Source: Stachybotrys elegans
Lineage: Eukaryota > Ascomycota > Sordariomycetes > Hypocreales > Stachybotryaceae
Assembly: GCA_020746835.1 (NCBI GenBank)
Contig: JAGPNK010000004.1
Location: 1,488,001-1,552,000, forward strand
Length of the DNA: 64,000 nt
Direction: 5' to 3'
This document shows positions 1-11,312 of this stretch, in pieces. The notes below the pieces were generated by a model. It made no database searches and was not told the origin of the DNA. It was given only the letters and a program-made list of their open reading frames with translations. Both the position numbers and the translations under genes were made by a program. Numbering within the stretch: position 1 is the first letter of the stretch; every line of letters begins with the position of its first letter.

Positions 1-1222
1 TCGATTGTGGCCTTTGAAATAGGATGTGATGGGCTTCGAGGATGGTGGCCTGGCGGCAGCCTGTGTGCTCTGGGAATGGCGCCTCTTAGAAGGCGTCGTT
101 GGCGTTATGAAAGGCGTCTTGCTGATCGGGTCCATATCTCCGTTGGCAATGGCACGCGCAAGCTCCGGCTCAACGTGGGCACCAATAAATGGCATTTCCG
201 CGGCCGTCCTGGTACCGTCCAACGGAGTCAGATGCACCAACTCCTTCTTCTGGGGGCAGAAGACCCATTGGTGGAGGAATGTGAGTTCGGCCTGGTAGAA
301 TTGTGTGAGATAGTTCTCCGAGACACGTTTGCCATCAAACTGCAACATTCGCACAACCTTCTCTGGGGTCTTGCTCTTTCGCAGCAAACGATATGCTGTC
401 TTGAGCCCTACTCCAGGAAGACCGTCGAGATAGTCACAGCCGCTGAAGATGGCCATCCGTCGGAATTCAGCATCGGTCCAACCAGTGAGTGAGATTTCGC
501 GACAAGCACAAAAGTCTCGACGATTGATCTCGATGCAGTTGCCGTATTGGTCCAACTTGGTCAAGAGACGCTTGGCACCAAAGACGAGCAGGTCTGAATC
601 TTCCGAGATGATTCCTTGAACAATACCCTGGCGCTCAAGGTAGACGAGCTGGGCATCTGCCTCATACGGAGCAACGACGTAGGGAATTCCGTGCTTCTTG
701 AGCTGCTGGATGAGAGCAGCGGCCATCTCTGGGGTAATGTCGATACACTTCTGGAACTGCTGTGTAGCCTGCGTGGGCTTCCCAGCCTTGAGAAGGTCCA
801 TTGCTTCTTTTCTTCTCTTCTCACGGCTCTGAGCACGCGAGTCTTCGGTGGCAGCTTTGCTGGGGAGGTAGTCGCCGTCAAAGACCATGTATGGCGTAAC
901 GCCAAAGTGCTTCAGCATCTTGACCCGATGCATGGCAGCATTGATGTATCTGTGTCAAGGTTAGTTGGGAATTCGTGTGATCAAACTGTCGGCTTACTTC
1001 TGCGTAGGCTTTCCCTGGCCGAGCTCAGAAGCACAAGAGTATGCAGCTCGATGTAACCAGCCGTAGGCATCCACAGCAAGCGTATCGCCCTCATACTTCT
1101 TCACATGAATTGGCCGCTGGATGGACTTGAGCAGCCCCAAAAGTCCTACGGTTTGCCATATTAGCTGGGATGGAAAGGCTAATGGAGGAGCAACCGTGTG
1201 GGAGCTTACCTGAGACACCCAT
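1..1222 (-). CDS. EXO1: Exonuclease 1 (XPG/FEN1-family 5' nuclease), 3' part beyond window
   Basis: Exo1 is a 5'-to-3' double-strand exonuclease and flap nuclease acting in mismatch repair, resection and telomere processing in the nucleus. Visible exons, read on the minus strand, are 1222-1210, 1145-998 and 949 to the window edge. The first exon is only 13 nt (MGVS plus one base); joining it to exon 2 gives the family N-terminus MGVSGLLGLLKSIQ. Over about 370 residues the nuclease motifs appear in order: VDAYGWLHR, VFDGDYLPSK, a helical arch segment, YEADAQL, SEDSDLLVFG and SGCDYLDGLPGVGLKTA, the last being the helix-hairpin-helix DNA-binding turn. The acidic metal ligands of the N and I regions are present. 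The C-terminal region, expected to be disordered and to bind MutL, is cut off by the window. TMA16 is divergent upstream. Confidence 0.93.
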
Positions 1223-2447
1223 AGCTCTTGGGGTGCCGTGATAGCGGACTTATAACGTCAAACACGAGCTCTGGTGGCGTATATGAATCTGCTGTGCCCC
1301 AACTGGCTGACCTCCCCGTCTTCTTACTCTTCCACTTCCCGGCTAATAAAGGCGACTGTACCGTTCCATGGACAGAGTATCGTAACGAGATGAATGGATA
1401 ATGACTTGGGTGACGATTTCCAGTGTACTTGCAACGCGACGAGATGGGGAGCAAGATGTAAATAAAGGGGGATGGCGTTCCGGCAATGGTGCAGCGAGTG
1501 GCAAGCGAATTGAACAGGTGTATGCTGAAAGAATCCGCTCGGATATGCAAGCAGGCGGGAAAGAAGGCTCGGTGTCCGGTGTGTCGAGTGGTGGTTTGGC
1601 GAAAGAGAAAGGGAATGAGGGACGAAGATGGTAGACGCGCTGGTTTTCGTTAATGGAAAATCATCCCAAGGCGCGTCAGAAAGCAGGAGCGCGAGGGTGG
1701 GTCTTGGCCCTGTCTAGCGTCGGGTCTGGTTTATCTCCTGGGCAACGTCATTTCCATTTTCTTCTCCTTATCGATAGCCAGAGCCATGGTTTCTGTCCGT
1801 TCCCGCTGATTCTATGATGGCTTCGTGGAGAGGCATGAAATGTACAGGCCATTGATTCGAGATTATCGTACATCTTGCCTCTACCTCTGCATCCGAATCA
1901 TCTCTCAAGTGACTGTTTTCGTTCCTGACTGCACTCGCCAAATAAGCCCCATTGCTCCAGCGCCTGGAGGTTAAATTCTCAGTGGGGCTAGATGGGAGGC
2001 TCAGTGATCGCGGGGTTCGAGTCCAGGGGGGCTTTAGTGGAGGGGGGTTGCTGTAAAGTGGCATCTAGATCCATAGATAAACTGCTTGCCGATGTACCTG
2101 CTGGATAATCCGACATTGGAAGCGGCGGGAGAACAGGTGCAGCTCCGAATTCCATACTTATCAAAATATCCAAGGCCTAGGTGACTCGGTTCCGACCTCA
2201 TGCTTCGTGGCTCGCTGTACTGTGCGGGTTCCATGAAAGGTCGGTATTCCCATGCTAGGTAGGTAGGTACTTGTACTTGTCGAGAGCCGTTACTCCTGTG
2301 GGGCACCAATGAGCGACAGCAGGAAGAAGAAAAAATGGAAGGAGAGAAAAAAAAGGCTAATTGGGCTCTCGACCATGCTCGACGACGTCTGGTATCCTTC
2401 GTTCATCTCACATCCATCCTTAATCACATCTCTTCCAGCAAGCCAAA
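1223..2447. other. Divergent intergenic region EXO1 / TMA16
   Basis: This 1.2 kb holds the two divergent promoters. I see no convincing gene. Short open frames on both strands lack family motifs. A small GGTA-type tandem repeat lies near 2257-2270, and a purine-rich stretch precedes TMA16. Confidence 0.5.
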
Positions 2448-3174
2448 ATGCCTAATACGCTACACAAGACTCGAAAACAAATCTCCAAGAAGCGTAATGG
2501 CGTTGTTAACTCGCTTCATGAGAAGTCACGGGATTCCATGCGCCTCCACAAGGCCAGTGTGAGAGATCAGAGACTGGAGAAGCTGGCCGCGGCAAGGAGC
2601 AAGAGGGAACAGCCCATTGGTATGTCTGACCACAAGGCTATATTTTAGTTTCCGTGCCGTTTCTGATGCTTAGGCAGTTGACCGTGTGGCCTTCTTCCAG
2701 GAGAATCTCCGTGAAGGTGGCGGTGATGCATTCGACGTGCCAGCTATTCAAGATCTCATCACCACGTACGCCCAAATCCCCTCCCAACGCTCGGTCGTTG
2801 CATGGAAAGAACCGTTTGCTGACGAAATGGAAATGACAGTTTCATTGCTCAGTACAACGAAGAGTACAGTGAGCTAAAAAAGGCCCGTCGTCCTGGACGG
2901 CCCGCCAGCGCGCGGGAGGACCTGCTCAAGATCAAGATGGATGCACTGGAGACGGAATACAAGCAGGGCTTCAGTATGTTCATCTTTCTGGCTGTGTTTA
3001 CTACCCCCGCTAACCCAGTTCTCAGCCTTGCCAGATATTACGACTACTGAGGGCGCAACACAGCTGGAACGCTGGGAGGGGTCATGGCCGTACCTCACCA
3101 CACTTTCTTGGGTAAAGATATCATCTGACGGGCAGTGCCGAAGCTCCGAATTCCCATCCAAGGGCTTGAACTGA
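2448..3174 (+). CDS. TMA16: TMA16-type ribosome biogenesis/translation-associated protein
   Basis: Four exons, 2448-2619, 2678-2765, 2840-2973 and 3026-3174, give a 180-residue protein, close to the yeast Tma16 length. Tma16 associates with 60S pre-ribosomes. The basic N-terminus MPNTLHKTRKQISKKRN, the LHEKSRDSMRLHKA segment, RVAFFQENL and the region KKARRPGRPASAREDLLK fit the family. The C-terminal half carries the LPDITTTEGATQLERWEGSW stretch. Intron phases were checked by frame: the second exon must begin after CAG at 2677, because the nearer TAG acceptor leads straight to a stop. All three introns are 52-74 bp. The start codon is the first ATG in a short leader. No regulatory motif was recognised. 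Confidence 0.87.
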
Positions 3175-4014
3175 GTGGTATGGTTTGAGCATTGATGCCT
3201 GGTGTTCGACAATCATACGCTGTATCTTTGGGTATGGCAGCTTTCAACGTCTTTGCGTCAGCATACGATTCGGCATGGGTTGGCACGATATGGTTGTCAA
3301 CAGACAGGATCAAAAATACCAAACCGAGTCCCGCGGTGGGGGGAGTGGACGGTGTGGCTGTCTTAAGACATCTTCCTCCCATTCAGTCGACAGTCAGCTA
3401 TTGGCGCAGCGTGGATCATGCAGAGTGATCCTATCTATGCGTGCTTCCAGGGCAGACACCTGGTGAGGTTCTACCGCTGAGCTTGCTATTCGGTTCACGG
3501 TCTTCGGAGCTGTGAGAGGCGGCTATCCATCATTTGAGACGTGATAGATCTGCCCCTGTGAGGGGCTTCACGAGATAGATTTATGATAATTTAAACGCCT
3601 GATTTTTATTTGGTTGGACCACGTGTGAACCTGTTCGTCAAACTGGCGATGAGACGGAAACAATTGCTGCAACGCCTGTATGTTCGGCTTTTGCAGACAC
3701 TTTGCCAGAACCACATCGACCATTTCACTATATATCTCATAACCACGCGACTCATCCCACGATCGAGGCGAAATAAGAATTACATGCATAAGTAAGTGTA
3801 TATCTAGGGTAAGGCATCCTGATACAAATCCTAATCACGTGCTAAGTGGGCATGGCCAATGCGGGATGATATCTCCTATCGTAGCCCCATCTGCCAAAAT
3901 TTTTAGAGCAAAACAGCTGGGTTGTGCTACAGCTTTAAGACCTTGCCCATTTGCACCATCCTCATCCTCAAATTCTTCATCCCCAGATACCCAACACCAC
4001 ATTCCTTCATCACA
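3175..4014. other. Intergenic region TMA16 / MAM33
   Basis: About 0.84 kb between two plus-strand genes: the TMA16 3' flank and the MAM33 promoter. The part from 3560 to 3850 is more A/T-rich than its surroundings. No gene, RNA or clear promoter element was recognised. Confidence 0.45.
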
Positions 4015-4977
4015 ATGATGTCCATGCGATCATTTGCACGCGCCGCGCCCCGCGCGATCAGCCGCGTGGCTACTGCCTCTCTCCGCCAAACCGCCCGCCC
4101 TACCTTCATCAAGACCTCCCCCGTCTCGGCCATGCGACCCGTCCGCGCTGCATTCTCTACCACCGTCCAGCGCAGAGCCAACGAGACCGACGAGGAGCTG
4201 CTGTCCAAGCTCGAGAGCGAGATCCAGCTGGAGGAGGAGATGAAGGCCAGCGAGCAACAGCCTGCCAGCATCAAGGACTTCCTGGACAACAGCCCCTTTG
4301 AGCTGATCGACACCCCGGGACACGAGGTCGTCAAGCTGGTGCGCACGTACGGTGATGAGAAGTGAGTTGAGACCAATGCAAAATACGGTTTACAGCAGGT
4401 GACTAACGCATTACTTAGGATCACTGTCAGCTTCTCCATCGCTGATGTCACCAACTTCGAGGGCTTCAACGAGGAGAGTCCTCTTGAGGACGAGGATCTT
4501 ACCGACGAGGCTCTCCAGAACCCCAACAAGCAGAGCCACGTTCGATCTACCGGCGGTGCCCGCTCCGCTGAGGCCGAGGAGGATATGGAGGAAGATTTTG
4601 ATGATGTCGATGAGCAGTCATCTGCCCCCATCAACCTGTCCATCCTGGTTGAGAAGCCTGGCAAGGCTCCCGGTGCTCTCAACATCGAGATGACTGCCCA
4701 CGAGGGTAACATCTGGGTCGAGAACCTATCGTACCACGAGGACGCCAAGCTTGTCAACCCCGACACCCTTGAGGCCGAGCGCAAGAGCAACGCCGCTTAC
4801 CCCGGCCCTCCCTTTGGCACTCTCGATGAAGACCTTCAGATTCTGGTGGAGCGATACCTCGATGAGCGGGGAGTCACCCAGGCCCTGGGTGTCTTCGTTC
4901 CTGACTACGTCGACGTCAAGGAGCAGCGCGAGTACGTTCGGTGGTTGAACAACGTCAAGGGCTTCGTGGCTGCTTAA
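4015..4977 (+). CDS. MAM33: Mitochondrial acidic matrix protein, MAM33/p32 (C1QBP) family
   Basis: Two exons, 4015-4361 and 4419-4977 (intron GTGAGT...TTAG, 57 bp), encode 301 residues. Mam33/p32 proteins are acidic, doughnut-shaped trimers of the mitochondrial matrix linked to mitochondrial translation and respiratory assembly. Residues 1-50 are rich in Arg, Ala and Ser without acids, a typical mitochondrial presequence, with AFSTTVQRRA as a likely cleavage region. The mature part starts with an acidic helix (ETDEELLSKLESEIQLEEE), then VSFSIADVTNF, a long Asp/Glu-rich loop around 180-200, and the family C-terminus with LSILVEKPG and a helix ending DVKEQREYVRWLNNVKGFV. Two adjacent ATG codons (4015, 4018) could both start; I took the first. 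Confidence 0.92.
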
Positions 4978-6700
4978 ACGTTAAGAGTTAAAAAGGGGGT
5001 TCTATTTCTTCTATGTCGTAAACATGCCAAGTTCCACTCATGTTGTATAATACCGGTTGGGTTGGGAGACGAATAACGCTTCGAGGCTTGAAGCCGTCCT
5101 TGTATATCAGAAAATATGTATCAAAACCAATATGACCGAGCGTTCTCCACGCCATATAATTTCCTTGTCTTCATGTAACAGTAGGGGGTCCTCATTGGAG
5201 GCTGGCTCTGAGTAACCACCGCCTTCGGCAACCCCTATCCTACAACAGATGGCTGGTGTATTGCGCCGCCGACAATCCTCCATTGCTGTCACAAGAGCTG
5301 GACTAGGACATGCATTTCGTTACTAAATAGAAAGCCTACCAGCACTTAACGCGATACTGATCTTGATAACGTGCCTGAAGCACAGTCACATGAAAGCAGG
5401 CTCGGGCTTGATCCCATTTTAACAGCGTCTGATTTGGGCCACATGGACATTTGCTTGTAAGGAATAATTTCGTCCCCAACCTCTGCTCGTAGACTCCATA
5501 CTCCGTGTTCGCGTCTCCCATGAAGTATGGCGGTTTCCCGACCAGCAGTAGATCCGTTCAACTTACCTGAAGCCAGCTGGATAATGTTCGAACCGAGGAG
5601 ACGCTGCTGAAAACGAAGTGTAGGGAGCCTGCCACACTTGGGTACGTACTCTTGTCTCGCGACTTGGACTCGCCACGCAGAGCCACAACTTCTGCTCATT
5701 AGGCAACCGCGCAGATATCTCGGCGTACTTCGGGTTGAGAACGAGCGGGAAGGAGATCAGAGCAGGCCGGTGCAGTGAAATGATGCCGCTTGATGTCCGC
5801 TTCGAGAGTCCATTGTGTATTCCTCGTTGATGGACCACCTAAGGTTCAGCATGGTCATACCAACCAGACTGAGACCTGTAACTCGATAAACTCGTCAATC
5901 TGGGTGTCTGATCGAGGCCTCTAGGTTGCCCCAACACGAGGTGAACGAGGCGACCTGTTACACTGATAATAATTAAGAAGTTGGCCGCGTAGGGATGCGT
6001 GCCAATCCGACGAGTTCCCTTCCGCAAAGGACCATCTTCAATTTTGGCTGTTCGTAGGAGAGCGAGTTCGAGTTGTTGCAGTTGAAATGAAGTTAATGAG
6101 GCTCGTCCAGAAGCCGTCGCTGAATGGTACCGCAATATAGCACTTCCCCTCACCCAAGTTTGTGGCAACCGGGTGCCGACCGAGATTCTGGTGTGTTCAT
6201 TTATCTTGCACGATAATATCCTTACTTAATGAAAACGACACCGGGACAGTCGCGACTGGTGGAGGAAGGAGGCCGGGATGGCAGCCGACCACGCACACCT
6301 TTTTTTATACAGTCGGGGGTTCGTGTCGGGGTGTTAAGTAGTGTGTTGCAATTGCTATGCTCGGTCTGCTTGGCGATCGGCGGTGCAAGATTGATGAAGA
6401 CGGCGGCGATCTCAATGTCGATCTTGACCTGTTTACCTGGCCAAGGACGATTGATTAACAAACACCGCGCAGAAACAACGACCGATGTCCAATCAAGCAG
6501 ACGCAAACAGCCAAGATCTTGGCTGACTAGCCTGCACGTGGCGGAACCTTGGGCTGCATTAATCCGATATAAATTTAGGGTCGTGTTTGACGATCTTGAA
6601 ATCGACGTCGTCAAGATTCGAAACGACTTTGGTGTTTTGGAGTACCTAGGAAGAGAAACGCCTGCATTAGTACTAACCTGAGTGCACCATAGCAATGGCG

Positions 6701-6728
6701 TGCGAGTGCGAGTGTGAGTGTGAGTGCG
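6701..6728. repeat. Short tandem hexamer repeat (GAGTGY)
   Basis: About four and a half copies of a GAGTGC/GAGTGT unit in 28 bp. A simple microsatellite with no visible role. Confidence 0.7.
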
Positions 6729-7772
6729 ATTACCACAGGGGCGGGAATGGGCTGCTCCTGCCCTACCTGTGGTGTGATTGAGGTGGTCTCGGGCAAGCGC
6801 AGAGCCGAATCACAGAACATGGGAGGCAACCATCTGAGGGGTAAGATACTCGTGCATCCATCCTTCTCCTCCTTCCTTTCTTCGCCCCTGAGCTGAACAA
6901 CTAGCAGAGAAGAACAGGCTGCTACGCCACAGACGGCGATTAGCAACCTCCATTTGGGTATTCGGAACGTCGGCGCCATGATAATTTCTTCATTCCCGTG
7001 ATGGCACGCCGCCGTCATAGCATCCAGCTCCCATGTCGGCCCAATCCTGCCTTCTACATTCGCTTCCATGATCCTGATCCCGCGATTTCGGGGCCAGGCT
7101 GAGCACGGAAACGTTCTCATGACCATTACCTGCCGATGTCGTCTGCATTCATCTCGGTATTTCGGCCAGTATGCCCACGAAGGGCCACCGACGGCAGGAT
7201 TCTCTTGCCGTCAGACGGGAGGTATTTTACGGAGGATGAGCCGCGCGCTCAAGGCGGAATAGCATGGGACTCAACGGGGGGTCTCACGATACCTTCGCCC
7301 TCAGCGAAGAGATAGGTAGGGGAACAGCTGGAGATCATTGGGGGTGTGTACAGTCTACCGAGGACCTATACATCCCATGGCCGCTCGTCCCCATGGTCGA
7401 TTGGCCAAGCTACCACTGCTCGCCCCTTTGAGTACCCCCCCATTGACTGGCCGAACCGTACGATGCAAGTAACATGGGTGCTTGGCACGCGGAACTGGCA
7501 TGGTGCCTCTCAAATCTGCTCAAGCCAGCCCTCAGATTCCACCAAGGCAAGGTGATCCAAATGAACCGCCGGCTGAAGACAGAGCTATGGGTCGTTACAT
7601 TTACCAGCGACACGAGTTGGCCGACGTACGATCCAAGTCAGGGACTAACCCACGGCTGCAAGCCCAGACTGCGTCGCCGGGGTATCTTCCGGATGTCACT
7701 GCTGGATTGATAGGTGGATATTAGCCGTGGTAATGCATGCCAGCTCCACCGCCGACTTCCAGCCCTTGGGTC

Positions 7773-8000
7773 CTGGAGCTTCAATGGTAGTCAGGAAGAT
7801 GTGACTCCGTGATATACACCATCTCGGCCCAAGGCCCATGGTCCACCCCCCGCATCGTGTGGAGAAGGGAGTTGGGGGAAATGGGGTCCAAGGTGGTGTG
7901 GTATCCAGACACCCCGGATATTGACCCTGCAAGCCATGTGGCCAATCATGCTACACCCTTTGCTGGCCCTCTTGGACGTGTGCTTGACTGCCGTGCGGAG
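7773..8000. promoter_or_regulatory. Candidate carbon-repressor (CreA/Cre1) sites before cbh1
   Basis: Four matches to the CreA/Cre1 consensus SYGGRG, either strand, lie 385-615 bp before the cellulase start: CTGGAG at 7773, CCCCGC (reverse) at 7847, CCCCGG (reverse) at 7912 and GCGGAG at 7995. The consensus is short and matches by chance are common, so this is only suggestive. Carbon repression is known for many GH7 cellulases. Confidence 0.3.
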
Positions 8001-8237
8001 CCGAACAAATCTCCCTACACAGTTCCTGACGATGAATTTGCTCCTAGGGTCCCGACTAAAGCAAGCATGCTTGCACTGAGTACGCCTCTCGCGATGGAGC
8101 CAGCGGAACTGCCATGTCCGTCGTGAAGAGTTGATGAAATGGTTGCTTGGAAGTCCGGCCCGTCGGGAACCCTGATTGCCAGTGGCTCTCTGAGAAACTG
8201 CTCACGGAACGGTAGAGTTGCTTGTCCGGGAGGAAAT

Positions 8238-8245
8238 TATAAATA
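8238..8245 (+). promoter_or_regulatory. TATA box of the cellobiohydrolase gene
   Basis: TATAAATA lies 140 bp before the cbh1 start codon. That leaves room for a leader of roughly 110 nt, usual for strongly expressed fungal secreted-enzyme genes. Confidence 0.55.
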
Positions 8246-8384
8246 CCATTGCGACGCTTCCATCTTTTGAGACCTTCAGAGACTCACAGCGTCAACAACT
8301 CTGCTGCCGTGCATCTTTCGGTTGTCTCCTCCTCCCCCAGCCTTCCTGTCCTTGTGTTCTCCCGGCACCGCTATTACAGTCAAA

Positions 8385-10283
8385 ATGTATAGCAAGATCG
8401 CGGCCATTACGGCCCTTATCTCGACTGCCTCCGCGCAGCTGTCTTGCAGCACCACTACTGAGACACACCCCCCTCTGACCTGGCAGAGATGCTCTGCTGG
8501 AGGAAGCTGCACCAATGTAGCTGGCAGTGTCACTCTTGACTCCAATTGGCGATGGCTCCATGACTCTACTGGCACCAATTGCTATACTGGAAACGATTGG
8601 AATGCCTCACTCTGCCCCGACCCTCAGACCTGCGCTACGCAGTGCTGTGTCGATGGTGCTGAGTATGGTGGTACCTATGGTATCAGCACCAGCGGTAGCT
8701 CCCTGAACCTCAGGTTCGTTACCAGGCACACCTACGGAACCAACATTGGTAGCCGTGTCTACCTTATGCAGGATGAGAACCGCTACCAAATGTTCAACCT
8801 GCTCGACAACGAGTTCACCTTCGATGTCGATGTCTCCAACCTTCCATGCGGTCTTAACGGCGCTCTGTACTTCGTCTCCATGGACCAGGATGGTGGTGCT
8901 TCCAAGTTCCCTACCAACAGGGCTGGTGCCAAGTACGGAAGTAAGTTCTCGAATCCTGTCTCTGGTGTTTCATCGTGCTAACCTAGCGTAGCTGGTTACT
9001 GTGACTCGCAATGCCCCCGTGACATCAAATTCATTGGTGGTCTGGTAAGTGTTTTGAGTATTCGATGCCAACTTAGATGCTAACGTGACCCGACAGGCCA
9101 ACGTCGAGGGCTGGGACAGCACCAACGACGATGGTGGTATCGGTGACATGGGCGCTTGCTGCGCTGAGATGGATATCTGTATGACATCCCCGACTCAAAC
9201 CTTGTCATTCCACTTCATCATATACTGACAAGCTCACAGGGGAGGCCAACTCCATCTCCTCTGCTTACACCCCTCACCCTTGCACTAACAACGACTACCA
9301 CGTCTGCGATGCTGATGATTGCGGTGGTACCTACTCGCCTGAGCGCTATGCTGGCGACTGCGATCCCGATGGCTGCGACTTCAACTCCTGGCGCCAGGGC
9401 AACAGGAACTTCTACGGACCCGGCAGCAGCTTCACCGTCAACACTCAGCAGAGGGTCACCGTCGTCACCCAATTCCTCACTTCTGGCGGCCAGCTCAGTG
9501 AGATCAAGCGCTTCTACGTCCAAAACGGCCGTGTCATTCCTAACTCAGAGTCCACCCTCGGACCTGGCGGTAACTCTATCACCGCTGACTACTGCCTTGC
9601 CCAGAAGCAGGCCTTTAACGACCCCGATATCTTCCTCGACCGTGGTGGTCTTAGCCACATGGGCGAAGCTCTCAGGTCCATGGTCCTGGTTCTCAGTGTC
9701 TGGGACGACGTAAGTGTCTTTGCCCGTCCAAGCGCCCCCCCTCAACTAACAGACCGTGTCAGTACAACTCCAACATGCTCTGGCTTGACTCTACCTTCCC
9801 CGTCGATTCCACTGGCCCTGGTTCTTCTCGTGGTTCTTGCTCTACCAGCTCCGGTGCTCCTGATGACATCCGTGCCAACAGCCCCAACTCCAATGTGATC
9901 TTCTGTAAGTCACCATCCTTTCAAACTGGAACAGATCAGAGCATGGCACTGACAAACCCTCTTTAGCCAACATCAAGTTTGGCCCCATCGGCTCGACCTT
10001 CAACAGCGGCAACCCCCCTCCCAGCAGCAGCAGCAGCAGGCCCCCCGTCAGCACCTCCACCCGCTCCTCCTCCACTGGCGCCCCCATCACCACTACCCGC
10101 ACCACCGTCACCACGTCTACCCGCACCACCTCTTCTGTCCGCACCACCTCCTCCAGCCCTGGCGGCACCGGCTCTCCCCTCTACGGCCAGTGTGGTGGAC
10201 AGGACTGGACCGGACCTACCAGCTGCGCTTCCGGCTGCTGCCGCGCTCAGAACCAGTGGTACTCCCAGTGCCTGCCTTGCTAA
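8385..10283 (+). CDS. cbh1: Secreted exo-cellobiohydrolase I, GH7 with C-terminal CBM1
   Basis: Six exons (8385-8940, 8992-9044, 9097-9178, 9240-9709, 9763-9904, 9967-10283) encode 539 residues. GH7 cellobiohydrolases cut cellobiose from reducing ends of cellulose with retention. A signal peptide ends around residue 17 (ASAQ). The catalytic domain starts [12 protein letters not shown]. The catalytic motif EMDIWEAN gives E227 as nucleophile and E232 as acid/base, and the third intron falls inside this motif's Trp codon. WDD and [10 protein letters not shown] follow. A Ser/Thr/Pro linker (about 455-500) joins a CBM1 starting [15 protein letters not shown]. The CBM1 ends [15 protein letters not shown] and carries six cysteines, one pair more than the common four. 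The gene has its own TATA box and possible CreA sites. Confidence 0.96.
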
Positions 10284-11312
10284 ACGGCGGCGCGCCTCAT
10301 CGGCACAGAAGGAGGAGAAAACCTGCCTGGAGATATACGATAGATGGGCATGAAAACAACTTCATTGGACTGTATTTGATAGAGAAATCAGGGCGGTGAA
10401 TTGAGGTGCTCCGACTGAGACCCAGTTTGTTCAACCTAACAATTAGTATATAGCATATTCTACCTGACTATCTTGGAACACCTGTGTCTTGTTCATGTAC
10501 AAAAGGCATACTCAGATGACTGTCTCATGGTGATGATGATGAGTAGGAGGGGAAAGCCAACAGTAACAGAGGTGCCGAATTCTGTGGAAACCGAGAAGAG
10601 TCGCAAACAATGCAGACAGACAACAATGATATCGCCATCAATCACAGAGAAGCTAACTTTCCGAGCTGCCAGGAGCAATGCGGGCACCGTCAACAGCCAG
10701 CATCCTAAAATGATCGCCATATACTGCTCGTGATGAAGAGGAAACGCAAATGAGAAACCGCCAACAGCCCCTCGGTATATACCAGGCTGTAAACGCATTT
10801 CGACGGTCTTGAAATAGCTATTCTAATGTCTAGTGGAAGAAGAGGGAAGACGGACACAGATGTCGAATTGCATCCATTCAAATGATAAGAGACAAAGATG
10901 GATTGCGTATATCGAAAAAAGAGGAGAGGGAAGAGAAGAAGAAGAAGAAAAGGGAGAGAAGAAAAAAAAGACGCCAGAAACTCCCTTCCCTGAGCGTGAA
11001 TGGAAAGAAAGGCGTTCTCTTCCACCTTCGTTCGACCCAGACACATACTCACTCTACAGGACATGCCGCGACTCTATCCTAATGCCGGGTTATCCTACTA
11101 GGCCCTCCCATCTCTCTACTTGGGAGAGCCCACCACTACCGCCACCAAAGATATATGTTTGTCCCGTATGGGAGATACGCTATAGACAGAAGAGCAACAA
11201 CGCATGTGCGAACCTCCCGCAGCTACAATACCAAGAAACCACGCCTTCCTTATGCAATATATGTTTTGTTCTGCCCGGCAAGCCGAATACTGGGGAGCGC
11301 GGGGGCGCCCGA
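10284..11312. other. Convergent region cbh1 / oxysterol-binding protein
   Basis: 1.0 kb between the 3' ends of two convergent genes. It holds a purine-rich stretch on the plus strand near 10918-10975 and no supported gene. Confidence 0.5.

Larger units (their letters stand above)
4978..8237. other. Gene-free interval upstream of the cellobiohydrolase
   Basis: About 3.3 kb with no gene I can support. Several open frames of 60-170 codons occur on both strands, but none shows a domain, a codon pattern like the neighbours or splice-consistent extension. The distal half is probably the regulatory region of the cellulase gene. A short hexamer repeat lies at 6701-6728. Confidence 0.5.

Noticed and set aside
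1401..1634. Small plus-strand frame upstream of EXO1
   Set aside because: No motif and lies in the shared promoter region.
2010..2030. tRNA B-box-like GGTTCGAGTCC
   Set aside because: The flanking bases do not form a T stem and no A box or acceptor stem could be matched.
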